Shown here in pieces: positions 8,535 through 17,116 of a stretch of 64,000 nt of DNA (positions within the stretch are counted from its first letter, which is position 1; each line of letters opens with the position of its first letter). Where the stretch lies: assembly GCA_022571365.1 (NCBI GenBank), contig JACZXZ010000005.1, positions 1 through 64,000 of the forward strand. Reading direction: 5' to 3'. Origin of the DNA: Pseudomonadota bacterium (GTDB lineage Bacteria > Pseudomonadota > Alphaproteobacteria > G022571365). The notes below the pieces were generated by a model. It did no database searches. It was given only the letters and a program-made list of their open reading frames with translations, and had not been told where the DNA came from. The position numbers and the translations under genes are program-made.

Positions 8535-9467
8535 CTATCCGGTGAGGATGCGCTCCAGATCCCGATGGCGAAGGCTGACGGATTGGCCTTCCTCCGTGAG
8601 CCACCGCGCCAGTTTCTCGGCGACAAAGACCGAGCGATGGTGGCCGCCGGTGCAGCCGATTGCAATGGTGAGGTAGCTTTTGCCTTCCCGGACGAACCGG
8701 GGCAACAGGGCTGCGAGCATGTCGGTGAGACCTTGGAAAAACGGCGCAAAGCCGGAATCGGCGGCGATGTATGCGCCGACCGCCTGATCACGGCCGGTCA
8801 GCGGGCTGAGGTCGGGATCGTGGTAGGGATTGGCGAGAAAGCGGACGTCGAACACCAGGTCGGCCTCGCGCGGCAGCCCGTGGCCATAGGAAAAAGAGAT
8901 GACGAAGATTGCGAGCGCCGGCTGCGAATCGAGGCCGAAATGGTCTTCGACGAGGTGCCTGAGATCGCCCAGGGTCAAACTGGTGGTGTCGATCACGACA
9001 TCGGCGCGGTGACGCAGGGGCGAGACCACCCGGCGTTCGTGGGCGATCCCGTCGGTCACCGGCCGGTCGGAGGCCAGCGGGTGGCGGCGGCGGGTTGCGG
9101 TGAAGCGGCGGCGCAACACCTCGTCGTCGCAGTCGACGAAGACCAGCCTGAGGTCGAGATCGTCGCGTGCCATGAGGGTCTCGATCTCGTGGAGAAAGGG
9201 CTCGACCGCGAAGTCGCGCGTGCGGATGTCGATGCCGATGGCGACGGGCCGGCGAACGTCGCCGCCCGGCCTGAACAGGCCGACCAGCAGTGATAGGGGC
9301 AGGTTATCGACCGCCTCGTAGCCCAGATCCTCTAGCCCTTTTAAGACCGACGACTTGCCCGCGCCGGACAATCCGGTGACCAGAAGAACGCGTCCCTGTC
9401 CGCCTTTATCGGCGGCGGTAGCCTCGGCCGCCTTGGCGGCGGACCTCGGCTTGGCTTGGTCGGTCAT
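8535..9467 (-). CDS. rapZ: RNase adapter / nucleotide-binding protein RapZ
   Basis: P-loop protein of the RapZ (YvcJ/YhbJ) family. Walker A is TGLSGAGKSSVLKGLEDLG (residues 31-49), followed by YEAVDNLPLSLL, then DIRTRDF, the Walker B-like LRLVFVDCDDEVLRRRF, and the C-terminal IAIGCTGGHHRSVFVAEKLA that in E. coli RapZ contributes to RNA/GlcN6P binding. In enterobacteria it steers RNase E to the small RNA controlling glucosamine-6-phosphate synthase; in alphaproteobacteria its target is less clear. It overlaps hprK by 4 bases. The poly-Ala/Lys N-terminal 22 residues are an extension. Confidence 0.92.
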   Translation of the reverse strand: MTDQAKPRSAAKAAEATAADKGGQGRVLLVTGLSGAGKSSVLKGLEDLGYEAVDNLPLSLLVGLFRPGGDVRRPVAIGIDIRTRDFAVEPFLHEIETLMARDDLDLRLVFVDCDDEVLRRRFTATRRRHPLASDRPVTDGIAHERRVVSPLRHRADVVIDTTSLTLGDLRHLVEDHFGLDSQPALAIFVISFSYGHGLPREADLVFDVRFLANPYHDPDLSPLTGRDQAVGAYIAADSGFAPFFQGLTDMLAALLPRFVREGKSYLTIAIGCTGGHHRSVFVAEKLARWLTEEGQSVSLRHRDLERILTG

Positions 9468-9943
9468 GGCGCCGGCATTATATCCTGCGCTATGGTGTGC
9501 GCGGCAAGGCGGAGCTTGGCGGGGGTCGCCGACTCGAAAGGGGCGAGCGCCAGGAGCGGCAGCTCGACGCCGAGATAGGCCATATGGGCCTTCTCCGGCA
9601 AGCGTTCCACCTCATCCGGGGGAACCAGATCGACGACCAGCCTTAGCCAGGCCTCGGCCACGTTCGGCACCTGGACGATGCCCAGGCCGCGGACCTCTAA
9701 GAGCCCGGCGGTGGCCGCCGGGACGCTGGCCACCAGCCGGCCGTCGCGAAGCTCGATCTCGGTGTAATCATCGGCGACCAGCCGGGCGCCGCCGTCGATG
9801 AGTCTGAGCGCCAGGTCGGATTTGCCGCTCCCGGACGGGCCGCGCAGCAACACCGCCGTGCCGGCCAGCTCGACCGAGGTGGCGTGGACCCGAATGATCG
9901 CGCCTTCCCGATCCGCTGGCAGCCTTTGGCCTCGCCCCGGCAC
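9464..9943 (-). CDS. hprK: HPr kinase, short alphaproteobacterial form
   Basis: Only the C-terminal kinase domain of HprK is present (159 residues against about 310 in Firmicutes), which is normal in alphaproteobacteria. Motifs are the P-loop LLRGPSGSGKSDLALRLID (residues 32-50), DGGARLVADDYTEIELRDG and the HprK-specific LLEVRGLGIVQVP. It phosphorylates the regulatory serine of HPr, here Ser61 encoded two genes downstream. The start is a GTG at 9943; the conserved part begins at IRVHATSVEL near residue 17, so a later start is possible. It sits 19 bases after chvG and overlaps rapZ, linking the two-component system and the PTS in one transcript. Confidence 0.92.
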   Translation of the reverse strand: MPGRGQRLPADREGAIIRVHATSVELAGTAVLLRGPSGSGKSDLALRLIDGGARLVADDYTEIELRDGRLVASVPAATAGLLEVRGLGIVQVPNVAEAWLRLVVDLVPPDEVERLPEKAHMAYLGVELPLLALAPFESATPAKLRLAAHTIAQDIMPAP

Positions 9944-9962
9944 CGTCAGTCCTTAGGCTCTG

Positions 9963-11639
9963 TTAACGCTCGGGCAGGCGAATAATAAAGCGGGCGCCCT
10001 TGACGCGGCCCTCTTTATCCCGCCGGTTTTCGGCGGTGATGGTGCCGCCGTGCGCCTCGGCGATCTGCTTGGAGATGCTGAGGCCGAGCCCGGAATGGGT
10101 GCCGAACTTCTCGCCCGCCGGCCGGTCGCTGTAGAAGCGCTCGAAGATCGCTTCCAGCTTGTTCTCGGGCAGGCCCGGGCCCTGGTCCTCGACGACGACC
10201 TGGACGAAGCCGTTCTCGCGCGCGGCCTTAAGCGTGATGACCCCCTTGGGCGGGCTGAACGACAGCGCGTTGGCGATCAGGTTTTGTAAGACCTGGGCCA
10301 GCCGATCTTCAATGCCGGGGACCGTGAGGTCCTGGTGGTCGGCGACCTCGAGGACGAGCCGCGGGGCGTCGGGGGCGGCGGTCGCGCGATGGATATCGGC
10401 GAGGGTGGCCAGCATGCCGCCCAGATCGACCGGCACGCTCTCGGCGCGGGAGAGCTCGGCGTCGAGGCGCGAGGCGTCGGAGATGTCGCTGATCAGGCGA
10501 TCGAGGCGCTGTACGTCCTCAAGCACGATGGTAAGAAGCCGACGTTGCTGCTCGGGGTCCTGGACGCGGGCCGCGGTCTCGATCGCGCTTCTAAGCGAGG
10601 TCAGCGGGTTCTTGATCTCGTGGGCGACGTCGGCGGCGAAGCGTTCGATGGCGTCCATGCGCTCCCACAGCGCGTCGGTCATGTCCCGGAGCGCCCTGCC
10701 GAGCTCGCCGATCTCGTCACGGCGGCCGGTGAAGTCGGGGATGGCATGACGGCGGCCCCGGCCGCTTCGTACGCGCTCGGCGGCGGTGGCGAGGCGCCGG
10801 ATCGGCCGGGCGATGGTGCCGGCCAGATAGAACGACAGCAACACGGTGATCGCCAGGACCACGGCGAAGACCTTAAGGATGTCAAGCCGCACCGCCCTGA
10901 GGCTCTGCTCCAGTTTCGCGCCGCTGGTGGTCAACATCAACGCGCCCACGACCCGCCTGTAACGCTGGACCGGCACCGCAACGCTCAGCACCATTTGGCC
11001 GTCCTCGGTCATCCTGACGGCGCTCCCGCTCTCGCCGGTGAACGCGGCGAGCACCTCCATGTAATCGGCGGCGCGCTGGACGCCCGTCTCGCGATAGGGC
11101 GGCAGGTCATCGCCGCGGGGGAGCCAACCGATGACCCAGCGATAGGTGTCGAAGATCAGGGTCACCAGCACGTCGTCCGCGCGCGGCGGCGGCAGCTCCT
11201 CGACCTGGACCTTGCCGGCGGACCCGGACAGCGTGCGGCTGTCGGCGAGCAGATCGCCCGAGATCGCAAACAGCCGCGTCCGGGTGCGGGCGGGTTCGCT
11301 CAGGCGGCGCACGATTTGGCGTACCTTCTCGGGCACCAGCCATTGGCCCTCGATCGGATCGGTGTCCACCGCGCTTTCGCCCAGCGCGCCGGCGATGATC
11401 CGAGCCTCGGTCCTGAGCGCCTGGAGCTCGGTGTGGATCAGGCTGTCCCGATACTCCTCGAGGTAAAGCACGCCGCCCACCAGGATGGCAAGGGCCAGCA
11501 CATTCACCGCCAGGATGCGCCGGGTGAGCGGCGAGAACGCGCCCCACTCACGCAAGGCGCCGCGCCCGTCGGCGACCCCGGCGCGGACTCGCCGCGCGCC
11601 TTTGGGCGGTGCCGTTCGGCGGTTCGTCTCAGTCGCCAT
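9963..11639 (-). CDS. chvG: Sensor histidine kinase ChvG (ExoS family)
   Basis: A 558-residue membrane kinase. Transmembrane segments lie near 41-60 and 255-274 and enclose a periplasmic sensor domain of about 190 residues. A HAMP linker follows (ARPIRRLATAAERV), then HisKA with the phosphorylated His340 in DVAHEIKNPLTSL, and HATPase_c with NLIANALSFSPP, VEDQGPGLPE and HSGLGLSISKQIAEAHGG. In rhizobia ChvG senses acidity/envelope state, is held in check by ExoR and controls exopolysaccharide and virulence genes. exoR is not in the window. It lies 14 bases downstream of chvI and is followed by hprK, the conserved alphaproteobacterial arrangement. Confidence 0.92.
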   Translation of the reverse strand: MATETNRRTAPPKGARRVRAGVADGRGALREWGAFSPLTRRILAVNVLALAILVGGVLYLEEYRDSLIHTELQALRTEARIIAGALGESAVDTDPIEGQWLVPEKVRQIVRRLSEPARTRTRLFAISGDLLADSRTLSGSAGKVQVEELPPPRADDVLVTLIFDTYRWVIGWLPRGDDLPPYRETGVQRAADYMEVLAAFTGESGSAVRMTEDGQMVLSVAVPVQRYRRVVGALMLTTSGAKLEQSLRAVRLDILKVFAVVLAITVLLSFYLAGTIARPIRRLATAAERVRSGRGRRHAIPDFTGRRDEIGELGRALRDMTDALWERMDAIERFAADVAHEIKNPLTSLRSAIETAARVQDPEQQRRLLTIVLEDVQRLDRLISDISDASRLDAELSRAESVPVDLGGMLATLADIHRATAAPDAPRLVLEVADHQDLTVPGIEDRLAQVLQNLIANALSFSPPKGVITLKAARENGFVQVVVEDQGPGLPENKLEAIFERFYSDRPAGEKFGTHSGLGLSISKQIAEAHGGTITAENRRDKEGRVKGARFIIRLPER

Positions 11640-11653
11640 CGCCGGCCCGGATG

Positions 11654-12355
11654 TCAGCCCTCGCGGTAGCGATAACCAATGCCATAGAGCGTTTCGATGC
11701 AGTCGAAGTCAGGATCGAGCGCCTTGAACTTTTTTCTCAGCCGCTTGATGTGGCTGTCTATGGTGCGGTCGTCGACGTAGATGTGTTCGCCATAGGCCGC
11801 ATCCATCAGTTGATCGCGGCTCTTGACATGGCCGGGGCGTGCCGCCAGCGCCTTCAGGATCAGGAACTCGGTGACCGTGAGCGTCACCGGCTCTCCGCGC
11901 CAGGTGCAAAGATGGCGCGCCGAGTCCAGCACCAAGTCGCCGCGCACCAGGGACGAGTCGCGATCGGCGTCGGTGGAGCCTTCCTGGATGAGCTCGCTGC
12001 GGCGCAGGAGCGCGCGGATCCGCTCGATCAGCAAGCGCTGGGAGAACGGCTTGGTGATGTAATCGTCCGCCCCCATCTTGAGCCCCAGCACTTCGTCGAT
12101 CTCCTCGTCCTTGGAGGTGAGAAAGATCACCGGCATCGAGCTGTGGCGACGCAGGCGGGTCAAGAGCTCCATGCCGTCCATGCGCGGCATCTTGATATCC
12201 AGGATGGCAAGATTGACGGGCCGCACGGTCAGGCCCTTCAAGGCCTCGGTGCTGTCGGCATAGGTCCGCACCTCGAATCCTTCGGCCTCGAGCGCCATGG
12301 ACACCGAGGTCAGGATATTGCGGTCATCGTCAACGAGGGCGATGATCTGGCGCAT
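11654..12355 (-). CDS. chvI: Response regulator ChvI (OmpR/PhoB type)
   Basis: Receiver domain (residues 1-120) with the acidic pocket VDDD, the phospho-acceptor Asp53 in [13 protein letters not shown], and the conserved Lys in DYITKPFS. The C-terminal winged helix (about 135-233) has [20 protein letters not shown] and the recognition segment [18 protein letters not shown]. It is the cognate regulator of ChvG, whose gene follows after 14 bases. In Agrobacterium and Rhizobium chvI is normally divergent from and adjacent to pckA; here pckA is about 3 kb away with a cobalt-uptake operon between. An inverted repeat lies just upstream of the start. Confidence 0.93.
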   Translation of the reverse strand: MRQIIALVDDDRNILTSVSMALEAEGFEVRTYADSTEALKGLTVRPVNLAILDIKMPRMDGMELLTRLRRHSSMPVIFLTSKDEEIDEVLGLKMGADDYITKPFSQRLLIERIRALLRRSELIQEGSTDADRDSSLVRGDLVLDSARHLCTWRGEPVTLTVTEFLILKALAARPGHVKSRDQLMDAAYGEHIYVDDRTIDSHIKRLRKKFKALDPDFDCIETLYGIGYRYREG

Positions 12356-12378
12356 TGAGGCACCCTCCTTACCTTAGA

Positions 12379-12398
12379 TTAAGGCAACGATGCCTTAA
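12379..12398. promoter_or_regulatory. Perfect inverted repeat upstream of chvI
   Basis: TTAAGGCA-acga-TGCCTTAA is a perfect 8-bp inverted repeat 24-43 bases upstream of the chvI ATG. Its position fits either an operator or a leader hairpin of the chvI transcript. Function is inferred from place only. Confidence 0.4.
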
Positions 12399-12417
12399 AT
12401 GCCATGACCAAGGCCTC

Positions 12418-12465
12418 TTAATTATGGCGGTTTGCGGCGCGTTAATTATGGGGGTTTGCGGCGCG
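12418..12465. repeat. Two tandem 24-bp units
   Basis: A 24-base unit beginning TTAATTATGG and ending TTGCGGCGCG occurs twice head to tail (12418-12441 and 12442-12465) with a single difference. It lies in the divergent space between chvI and the cobalamin riboswitch, where promoters for both directions must sit. Confidence 0.75.
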
Positions 12466-12569
12466 CCAGGCGGCGGCGACGCCCCGGGCGCCGGACCCCG
12501 GGCGCCGCCATCGGGGCAACCACCGTCGGCGATTGACAGCCCCCCTATGCCGCCTTACAAAGTAGGGCG

Positions 12570-12745
12570 ACGGTTCCCCGTTTCGGGGATTAAAAGGGAA
12601 CGCGGTGCGGCCCTGTCCAAAAGGGGTCAAAGCCGTGGCTGCCCCCGCAACTGTAAGCGGTGAGTCCGTGGCCGCGTGATGCCACTGGGAGACCGGGAAG
12701 GCAAGGACCACGGACGCCGAGCCGCAAGCCAGGATATCTGCCGTC
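12570..12745 (+). promoter_or_regulatory. Cobalamin (AdoCbl) riboswitch
   Basis: The conserved core elements appear in order: AAAAGGGAA, CAAAGCCGTGGCTGCCCCCG, CAACTGTAAGCGGTGAGTC, GCCACTG (12681-12687), GGGAAGG (12695-12701), and the B12-box strand GCAAGCCAGGATATCTGCC (12724-12742). It precedes hupE-cbtB-cbtA by about 120 bases on the same strand, so cobalamin should turn off cobalt uptake when bound. Confidence 0.93.
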
Positions 12746-12762
12746 AATCTGTCAGCGCGGAC

Positions 12763-12785
12763 CCACCGGGCGGGGGAACCGGTGG
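12763..12785 (+). promoter_or_regulatory. Hairpin in the riboswitch expression platform
   Basis: CCACCGG (12763-12769) pairs perfectly with CCGGTGG (12779-12785) around a G-rich loop. It lies just after the aptamer and before hupE. No T run follows, so it is more likely a translational or Rho-linked switch element than an intrinsic terminator. Confidence 0.4.
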
Positions 12786-12862
12786 TAAAGGGGGATCTAT
12801 GAAGAGGGAGCCCTTCGTTCGCGCTGGCAGGTCGCGATTGTCAGCCGAAACGGAGGGTTTCG

Positions 12863-13495
12863 ATGTCTCATCACCCGCCTCAAAAGAATCGTACGAGCTG
12901 GGGAATACGGGCTCGCCCGGCGGCGGTGATTTCGGTTGCCGCCGTGCTTCTCACCGTCTCAGGCGCCGCCGAGGCCCACCTCTACGGGGCCGCCGGCGCC
13001 GGCTTTGCCGAGGGCGCCTTCCATCCCTTGGGTGGGCTCGACCATCTGCTGGCCATGGTCGCCGTCGGTCTGTGGGCGGCGCAGATCGGCGGCCGGGCCC
13101 TGTGGCTGGTTCCGGGCTCCTTCGTCGTCATGATGGCCGCGGGCGGCCTGGCCGCCATGGCGGGTGCGCCCCTGCCGGCGGTCGAGCTCGGGATCGTCGG
13201 CTCGCTGCTCGTGCTTGGAGCGCTTGTCGCCCTGGCCGCGAAGGCGCGCCTGTGGGTGGGCGCCGCCCTGGTCGGATTGCTGGCCGTCTTTCACGGCCAC
13301 GCCCACGGCACCGAGCTGGCCGAGGCGGTCTCGCCCGCCCTCTACGCCCTCGGCTTCATAGCAACCACGGCCCTGTTGCACGGCGTGGGGCTTGGCCTCG
13401 GCTCCTTTGCCAGGGCGGGCTTCCGGTTGCGCCTGGTGCGCGCCGGCGGCGCGGCGATCGCCGCCACGGGTCTGATCTTGCTCATCGCACTCTAG
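12863..13495 (+). CDS. hupE: HupE/UreJ-family cobalt/nickel transporter
   Basis: A 210-residue membrane protein of the HupE/UreJ family, secondary transporters for Ni2+ or Co2+. A signal-like hydrophobic N-terminus ending near GAAEAHLYG is followed by the family signature HPLGGLDHLLAMVAVGLWA and about six hydrophobic spans. A histidine-bearing segment, VFHGHAHGTELAE, is the second family hallmark. The start is supported by GGAGGG upstream. Because it lies directly behind a cobalamin riboswitch and before cbtB and cbtA, cobalt is the likelier substrate; the metal cannot be told from sequence alone. Confidence 0.88.
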   Translation: MSHHPPQKNRTSWGIRARPAAVISVAAVLLTVSGAAEAHLYGAAGAGFAEGAFHPLGGLDHLLAMVAVGLWAAQIGGRALWLVPGSFVVMMAAGGLAAMAGAPLPAVELGIVGSLLVLGALVALAAKARLWVGAALVGLLAVFHGHAHGTELAEAVSPALYALGFIATTALLHGVGLGLGSFARAGFRLRLVRAGGAAIAATGLILLIAL

Positions 13496-13508
13496 GGGAG
13501 AGTCGACC

Positions 13509-13706
13509 ATGACCGGTGAAACGCGCACCTCGTTTGAGCCCTCGGCGCCCGTCCGGGCGGCGCATAAGACCGTCGCCGTCGTGCCGGCGCTCGTCGCCAT
13601 CGCGCTTGGGGTGTTCATCCTGATCGGCACCGGTTTCGCCCAGCCGGACGCGCTGCACAACGCGGCCCACGACGCCCGCCACGCCTTCGCCTTTCCCTGC
13701 CATTAG
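13509..13706 (+). CDS. cbtB: Cobalt transporter subunit CbtB
   Basis: A 65-residue protein with one transmembrane helix (about residues 25-45) and a short C-terminal tail rich in histidine (ALHNAAHDARHAFAFPCH), the defining CbtB feature and a likely metal site. GGGGAGAG precedes the ATG. CbtB is found beside CbtA in B12-regulated cobalt uptake loci, as here: 13 bases after hupE and 9 bases before cbtA. Confidence 0.9.
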   Translation: MTGETRTSFEPSAPVRAAHKTVAVVPALVAIALGVFILIGTGFAQPDALHNAAHDARHAFAFPCH

Positions 13707-13715
13707 GGGCACCCG

Positions 13716-14411
13716 GTGCTGAAACGGATCCTGGTGACGGCGCTGGCCGCCGGCCTGGGCGCCGGCGTGTTCGTCTCGCTCGTCCAGATGATGGGGGTCC
13801 ACCCCCTCATTATCGAAGCCGAGACCTACGAGGCCGCGGCCCCGGCGGAAGCCGCCGCTGCCCAGAGCAAGAACGGCGAGAGCGGCGAGAATGGCGCGAA
13901 TGGGATGCCGTCATGGGCGCCCGGGGACGGGATCGAGCGCACCTCCTACACCGTCCTCGCCAACATGTTGACGGGGTTCGGCTTCGCCCTGCTGTTGAGC
14001 GCGGCCCTCGCCCTTCACGGTCGCCCGGTTGACTGGCGCCGGGGTCTCGTTTGGGGGCTCGCCGGGTTCGCCGTGTTTGGGCTCGCCCCGGCGCTGGGCC
14101 TGCCGCCGGAGCCGCCCGGCGTCGAGGCGGCGCCGTTGGCCGAGCGCCAGCTCTGGTGGTTGGGAACAGCGGCGGCGACGGCGCTGGGACTGGGCCTGAT
14201 CGCCTTCGCCCCACGCCGGCTCCTCAAGGCCGTGGGCGCGATCGTGCTCATTCTGCCCCACGCCGTCGGCGCGCCCGAGCTGGAAGCCCATGGCGGCGCG
14301 GTGCCCCAGGACCTCGTTCAGGCCTTCTGGGTGGCTTCCCTCGCCGCGACCGCGCTGTTCTGGCTGGTGCTGGGCGGGCTTGCGGGATTTCTCTATCCGA
14401 GGCTCGCCTGA
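13716..14411 (+). CDS. cbtA: Cobalt transporter subunit CbtA
   Basis: A 231-residue membrane protein with about five hydrophobic spans. Family landmarks are the N-terminal LKRILVTALAAGLGAGVF, the long loop with GIERTSYTVLANMLTGFGFALLL, LPPEPPG after the third span, and LILPHAVGAPELEAHGG. It begins with GTG after AGGGGC. Together with CbtB it is the predicted cobalt permease. The loop after the first helix is rich in Ala/Glu and holds a small NGESGENGANG run, likely flexible. Confidence 0.9.
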   Translation: MLKRILVTALAAGLGAGVFVSLVQMMGVHPLIIEAETYEAAAPAEAAAAQSKNGESGENGANGMPSWAPGDGIERTSYTVLANMLTGFGFALLLSAALALHGRPVDWRRGLVWGLAGFAVFGLAPALGLPPEPPGVEAAPLAERQLWWLGTAAATALGLGLIAFAPRRLLKAVGAIVLILPHAVGAPELEAHGGAVPQDLVQAFWVASLAATALFWLVLGGLAGFLYPRLA

Positions 14412-14698
14412 CCCCTTCCGCCGGCTGGTCGGGCGGCTTGTCGCGCGTCAGGAGCGGGACTCAGCGGCCCCGGGGCCGCCCGCGCGTCGCCCCCGACCAC
14501 GGCGCATGCCTCCCCCGCGGCCGGCGCGAAGGCTTACTTGGCACACGGGCTTTCCGGGCGGGTGGGTCAAGCAACCCATGGCAGGCGACAGGGAAGATCC
14601 GGGCCGCCGCGCCCGGCGGCTCATACCCGGCGCCGGCGGGTAATTCGAGCGGCAACACCCAGGCAAGAGTCGGGATATCTTCCGACTGGCCGATTGAT
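14412..14698. other. Intergenic region, nothing recognised
   Basis: Very GC-rich stretch between the convergent cbtA and cupin genes. It has local inverted repeats but no hairpin followed by a T run and no open frame with a domain signature. I see no second riboswitch. Confidence 0.4.
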
Positions 14699-15133
14699 TC
14701 AGTCCGCCTTAATCATCATGGGGTTGCCTGCATCGCCCACCTGGAAAACGACGATCTTCGCCCAATCGGTCGTGCTTAAGTTCTTGGCCTGCATCACTCT
14801 CTGCAGCGGCTCTTGATATAGTTCGCCAGCGTTTATCGTGCGGGGAGCGTCCCCTTCCATCTCCAAGGTTAGCGAACCTTCCAGGACATAGATGAAAACG
14901 GAGCCGGGATGGAAATGTCTACCTCCAACGAACCCGGGAGGGATCGCGAGGTGTTTAATGATGACTTCCTTGCCCTCTGTTTCCTCCAAAGGTGCTTGGA
15001 GGAGCGTCGTGACCTCCGCCTTCGACTTGTATTCCTCTTGCTCTTCGGCAGCATGAAGGCCTTGGATACCGGTTGCCCCAATCGCAATGGCTCCCGCCAA
15101 GGCCACGTTAAGCACCAGGGCCGTTCCTTTCAT
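14699..15133 (-). CDS. Secreted single-domain cupin protein
   Basis: A 144-residue protein with a signal peptide (MKGTALVLNVALAGAIAIGA, cleavage near LHA-AEE) and one cupin barrel. The metal motif is visible as GGRHFHPGSVFIYVLEG (two His and a following hydrophobic strand) and LTLEMEG, with GELYQEP as the second motif. Such small periplasmic cupins usually bind a metal and have no assigned reaction. A clear GGGAGG ribosome-binding site precedes the ATG. It is convergent with the cobalt operon and divergent from pckA. No reaction is proposed. Confidence 0.8.
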   Translation of the reverse strand: MKGTALVLNVALAGAIAIGATGIQGLHAAEEQEEYKSKAEVTTLLQAPLEETEGKEVIIKHLAIPPGFVGGRHFHPGSVFIYVLEGSLTLEMEGDAPRTINAGELYQEPLQRVMQAKNLSTTDWAKIVVFQVGDAGNPMMIKAD

Positions 15134-15296
15134 GGCGACCTCCCTTCTCCTCTGGGCTGATTGATTGGTGAAAGGCTAGCACAAAGCGGCGACCCCACAA
15201 ACCGACCCACTGGCCCCAGCCGGCCGAGTGTTGCCTTGACCGGGCCTTGCCGTCTATCCTGATCTCCGCGCGTCTCCCGCAGCGACCACGGACGAC

Positions 15297-15330
15297 AGGG
15301 GCGAGCGGGGCGAGCGGGGCGAGAGGGGAG
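15297..15330. repeat. Short GGGGCGAGC-type tandem repeats before pckA
   Basis: A 9-base unit (GGGGCGAGC, last copy GGGGCGAGA) is repeated three to four times immediately upstream of the pckA ribosome-binding site. The stretch overlaps the leader of the mRNA. Confidence 0.5.
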
Positions 15331-15337
15331 GCAAAGC

Positions 15338-16948
<1,611 letters not shown>

Positions 16949-16980
16949 GCCTCACGCCCGCTGGCGCCTTTACGAAGGAG

Positions 16981-17009
16981 AAAAGCCGGCCTTCGGGCCG
17001 GCTTTCTTA
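16981..17009. terminator. Bidirectional terminator between pckA and polA
   Basis: AAAAGCCGGCC-ttcg-GGCCGGCTTT forms an uninterrupted stem closed by a TTCG tetraloop. A runs on one side and T runs on the other let it serve both convergent genes. Confidence 0.85.
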
Positions 17010-17116
17010 CTCGCCCGCAGCGCAGTGTCATGACGTCATCGAAACCGAGCGCAACCGGCGGGCCGGCGGGGCTCAAGCAGCATCCCGAGGTATCGCCCCT
17101 GAGCCCGCCCGCCCCC

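Noticed and set aside
14412-14698. A second cobalamin riboswitch or a small gene
   Set aside because: No B12-box strand, and open frames lack any signature.
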